DNA from: Prauserella isguenensis
GTDB lineage: Bacteria > Actinomycetota > Actinomycetes > Mycobacteriales > Pseudonocardiaceae
Direction of reading: 5' to 3'
DNA length: 64,000 nt
Assembly: GCF_014191605.1 (NCBI RefSeq)
Contig: NZ_JACHWU010000006.1
Span: 62,001 to 126,000 of the forward strand
The translations under genes were made by a program, and so were the position numbers. The notes under the pieces are model-generated. The model was given only the letters and a program-made list of their open reading frames with translations, ran no database searches and had not been told where the DNA came from. Each line of letters begins with the position of its first letter. Position 1 is the first letter of the stretch. This document shows, one piece after another, positions 61,880-64,000 of this stretch.

Positions 61880-63127
61880 GTGCCTGGTGCGAACGTGCAG
61901 TTGCGGACGTGCCGCGAACGCATGCCGTCGCGGCGCGCTCCGGGCGAACCGATGACCCGCACCGAACTCGCCGAGGCCGTCAACGACTACCTGTGGCAGT
62001 CCACCGGACGCCGCAGCCAGTTGGACGGCCACACCATCGCCCGCTACGAGCGTGGCGCCGTGCGTTGGCCCAGCGCCCACTACCGATCCGGACTACGACA
62101 CGTACTCGACGCCGACACCGATGCCGAGCTGGGCTTCCACCCCACCCCGCGCGGCAACTCATATCGAGTCGGCGACAGCAACGCACCTGAAGACCAGCAC
62201 CAGCGCGCAGCACCGCGTGTCCACGATGACGCGCCGATCGATGCCTTCATCAGCGACCTTCGGCGTGTTCTCGAACGCTACGACATGCCCGACGACGCTC
62301 CGGTTCGGCCGCTTGAACAGTTGCGGGAGGCAGTACGCAGTGTCGTCCGCTGGCGCCTGAATTCGGAATACGCTCTACTCGCCCACTACGTGCCGACGTT
62401 GATACGCGAGCTGACGACGGCCACCTTCTCCGCCACGGGGTCGGCCCGCTGCGAGTTGATGGTCATGCTCGCGCAGACATATCGCGCCGCGGATGCGATA
62501 GCGGACAAGTTCGGCTTCGTCGATCTTTCCGCACGCATCATCACGCTGATGCGGTGGGCAGCCAGCGCATCAGGCCACGGCCTCACCATCGGCATGGCGT
62601 CTTACGTACGCGCGGAGACGTTCTTCGCGACAACGCAGTTCGATCACGCGCGCCGGATGCTGACTACCGCGGCGAATGACCTCGGTTCGGGTTCCGCGCC
62701 CGCCGGTCACGCCGTCTACGGAGCGCTTCACATGCGGGCCGCTGTCGCGGCGGCCAGGGCCGGGAGTCCACGTCAGGCGGACGATCATCTGATCGAAGCC
62801 AGCGATGTGGCCCGACACGTTCCCGAAGGGCTCTACGCCGGTACGGCGTTCGGGCCGGGGTCCGTGCGGATTCACCGGCTGACGCTAGCTCTCGACCTCA
62901 GCGATCTCGGCGCGGCATTGTCGGTCGCTGCGGGGTGGAGTCCGCCGGAGACCGTTCCGGCGGAGCGACGTTCTCACTACTACATCGACCTGGCACGAGC
63001 ACAACACCAGGCGGGGCGGCCTCTGGAGGCCCGGGACGCGCTGGCAGTCGCCCGACGACTGGCTCCGGAACACGTCCGAGTACACACCCAGGCGAAAGCC
63101 CTCACCGCTGCGCTGTCGGCTCGTTGA
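61880..63127 (+). CDS. XRE-family regulator with helical-repeat (TPR-like) C-terminal domain
   Basis: The 415-residue product has an N-terminal HTH (about 25-75: MTRTELAEAVNDYLWQ, HTIARYERGAVRWPS) and a long alpha-helical repeat region. That region includes YRAADAIADKFGFVDLSARI, FATTQFDHARRMLTTAANDL and YYIDLARAQHQAGRPLEARDALAVARRLAP, as in TPR-type sensors. Actinobacteria hold many such orphan regulators near small unknown genes. The GTG start follows GGGAG by 5 nt. The divergent three-gene operon is a likely target. Confidence 0.82.
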   Translation: MPGANVQLRTCRERMPSRRAPGEPMTRTELAEAVNDYLWQSTGRRSQLDGHTIARYERGAVRWPSAHYRSGLRHVLDADTDAELGFHPTPRGNSYRVGDSNAPEDQHQRAAPRVHDDAPIDAFISDLRRVLERYDMPDDAPVRPLEQLREAVRSVVRWRLNSEYALLAHYVPTLIRELTTATFSATGSARCELMVMLAQTYRAADAIADKFGFVDLSARIITLMRWAASASGHGLTIGMASYVRAETFFATTQFDHARRMLTTAANDLGSGSAPAGHAVYGALHMRAAVAAARAGSPRQADDHLIEASDVARHVPEGLYAGTAFGPGSVRIHRLTLALDLSDLGAALSVAAGWSPPETVPAERRSHYYIDLARAQHQAGRPLEARDALAVARRLAPEHVRVHTQAKALTAALSAR

Positions 63128-63154
63128 CGCTCACCACCGCAGCAAGGTCACTTC

Positions 63155-63829
63155 CTACTCTGCTGCGAGAACGCGCGGCAGCTCGTCGAGCGAGTCGATG
63201 ATCCAGTCGGCGCTCTCGGCTACGCGCGGGTCGTCGGCCCACAGGTGTCCCCACGGCCCGCGTCGGATCAGCGCAGCACGCATGCCGGCAGCCTTAGCAG
63301 GGTAGAGATCGTTCTCTGGGTGGTCTCCCACGTACACGATCTCGCTCGCGGTGCCGGAGGCTCGGGCGATCACGCGCCGAAAGAACTCGCCGTCAGGTTT
63401 GGCAACACCCCACTCGCCGGACGTGGCGATCGCGTCTACAGGCAAGCCGAGTTGGTCAAGCAGTGCTGCGGCCTTGGCTGTCTGGTTACCCGCGATCCCC
63501 ACCCACAGCCCGGCACGTCGTAGCGCCGCCAGAGCGGACCGCACGTCGGGGTACAGGTCCTCGTCAGCGATCTCTTCCCCAAAACCGGACTGTTCCCGCC
63601 GTTGACGTTCGGCGACGAGGTCAAAGTCGGAACGGAAGTAGTTGAAGGTCTCCGCGTTGTTCCGACCGTTCGCGGTCACCGCCCCGAGCACCGCGGAGAA
63701 CGTGTGCCGGGGTACGCCGAGCCAGTCCGCCCACCGTCCCCATTCCCTCGTGTCATCGAGCAAGGTCTCCCCCACATCGAAGACGACCGAACTGACACGT
63801 CCAGACCCGCCATGCGTCAGCTCATCCAT
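63155..63829 (-). CDS. HAD-superfamily hydrolase (haloacid dehalogenase/phosphatase type)
   Basis: A 224-residue HAD protein with motif I VVFDVGETLLDD (the second Asp position is Glu: DVGET), motif II IAGNQT, motif III KPDGEFF and motif IV VGDHPENDLYPAKAAGM. The DVGET variant replaces the usual DxD acid/base Asp with Glu, seen in many small-molecule HAD enzymes. The substrate is unknown. ATG 63829 is used; GTG 63796, just before VVFDVGET, is an alternative. The last 170 bp of the window hold no recognised feature. Confidence 0.82.
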   Translation of the reverse strand: MDELTHGGSGRVSSVVFDVGETLLDDTREWGRWADWLGVPRHTFSAVLGAVTANGRNNAETFNYFRSDFDLVAERQRREQSGFGEEIADEDLYPDVRSALAALRRAGLWVGIAGNQTAKAAALLDQLGLPVDAIATSGEWGVAKPDGEFFRRVIARASGTASEIVYVGDHPENDLYPAKAAGMRAALIRRGPWGHLWADDPRVAESADWIIDSLDELPRVLAAE

Positions 63830-64000
63830 GCCCCCAGTATGACGACCGGACACGTCGAGCCGCAGCCGACCATCATCGGCGACCGACCCGTCACTGGTGG
63901 GAATACATCCCTGACCACCGCCACGGCACACCGACGAACGGCGTTCTGATGCGAAGGCCGTTGCTCACACGTAGGCTCCGGTGTGCTCCACTGCTCCCGG

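Noticed and set aside
63832-64000. Start of another gene at the window's end
   Set aside because: No start codon with a ribosome site and no coding pattern long enough to support it.

Overview
The window is high-GC DNA (roughly 70%, judged by eye) with actinobacterial gene content: WhiB, a furA-katG pair, F420/PPOX-type flavoproteins, a mycofactocin-type SDR, many GTG starts and several apparently leaderless promoters. The gene set fits a member of the Pseudonocardiaceae (Saccharomonospora, Prauserella or Amycolatopsis type). The genus is an inference, because no rRNA or tRNA gene is present to test it.

Layout. 1-6.2 kb holds metabolic genes: the end of an acyl-CoA dehydrogenase, an SDR, a TPP-dependent pyruvate oxidase-like enzyme, purC, a DUF3040 membrane protein, an F420-type nitroreductase and an RluA-type pseudouridine synthase. 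6.2-6.9 kb is a type II toxin-antitoxin pair with a perfect operator palindrome. 7.0-13.1 kb encodes a second type IIA topoisomerase (ParC/ParE-like), and its B subunit is interrupted by a 484-residue intein carrying an HNH-like segment. 13.3-20 kb holds DNA polymerase IV, a WhiB regulator, a methyltransferase behind an AT-rich leader, an MBL/rhodanese sulfur enzyme, a secreted SH3-like protein and an unknown membrane protein. 20.1-25.1 kb has a TetR/MFS efflux pair and furA-katG with its Fur box.

25.3-30.1 kb is an iron-siderophore ABC operon behind a DtxR/IdeR-type box. Its ATPase is fused to a PPOX-type flavin-binding domain. A second TetR/MFS pair follows (30.3-32.6 kb), then a decayed ferredoxin/CYP105-like P450 pair (32.7-33.9 kb). 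34.0-40.3 kb is an arsenic locus: arsR, acr3, arsC, two flavoproteins, a truncated third flavoprotein, and an ArsR regulator fused to a GNAT/ArsN-like acetyltransferase. ArsR-like operator sites of one design lie in front of both regulators. 40.4-43.3 kb has MerR, SulP and a spermidine-synthase-like protein. 43.6-46.7 kb is a copper module (CueP lipoprotein, CopB-type ATPase, CsoR-type operator, no csoR).

46.8-50.0 kb carries four low-complexity proteins resembling accessory genes of streptomycete gas-vesicle loci, without any gvpA here. 50.6-52.1 kb is a broken branched-chain amino-acid transporter remnant. 52.1-60.8 kb is a maltodextrin regulon: malR, alpha-glucosidase, malG, malF, malE, secreted alpha-amylase and a multi-sugar ATPase. 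The last 3 kb holds a long perfect inverted repeat, three tiny overlapping unknown genes, an XRE/helical-repeat regulator and a HAD phosphatase.

Four arrays of one 21-bp tandem repeat (near 1.3, 30.1, 32.6 and 33.9 kb) are the most striking non-coding feature. The best candidates for new biology are the ABC-PPOX fusion, the ArsR-GNAT fusion, the ParE intein, the 11-residue-repeat protein next to the gas-vesicle-type genes, and the 21-bp repeats.
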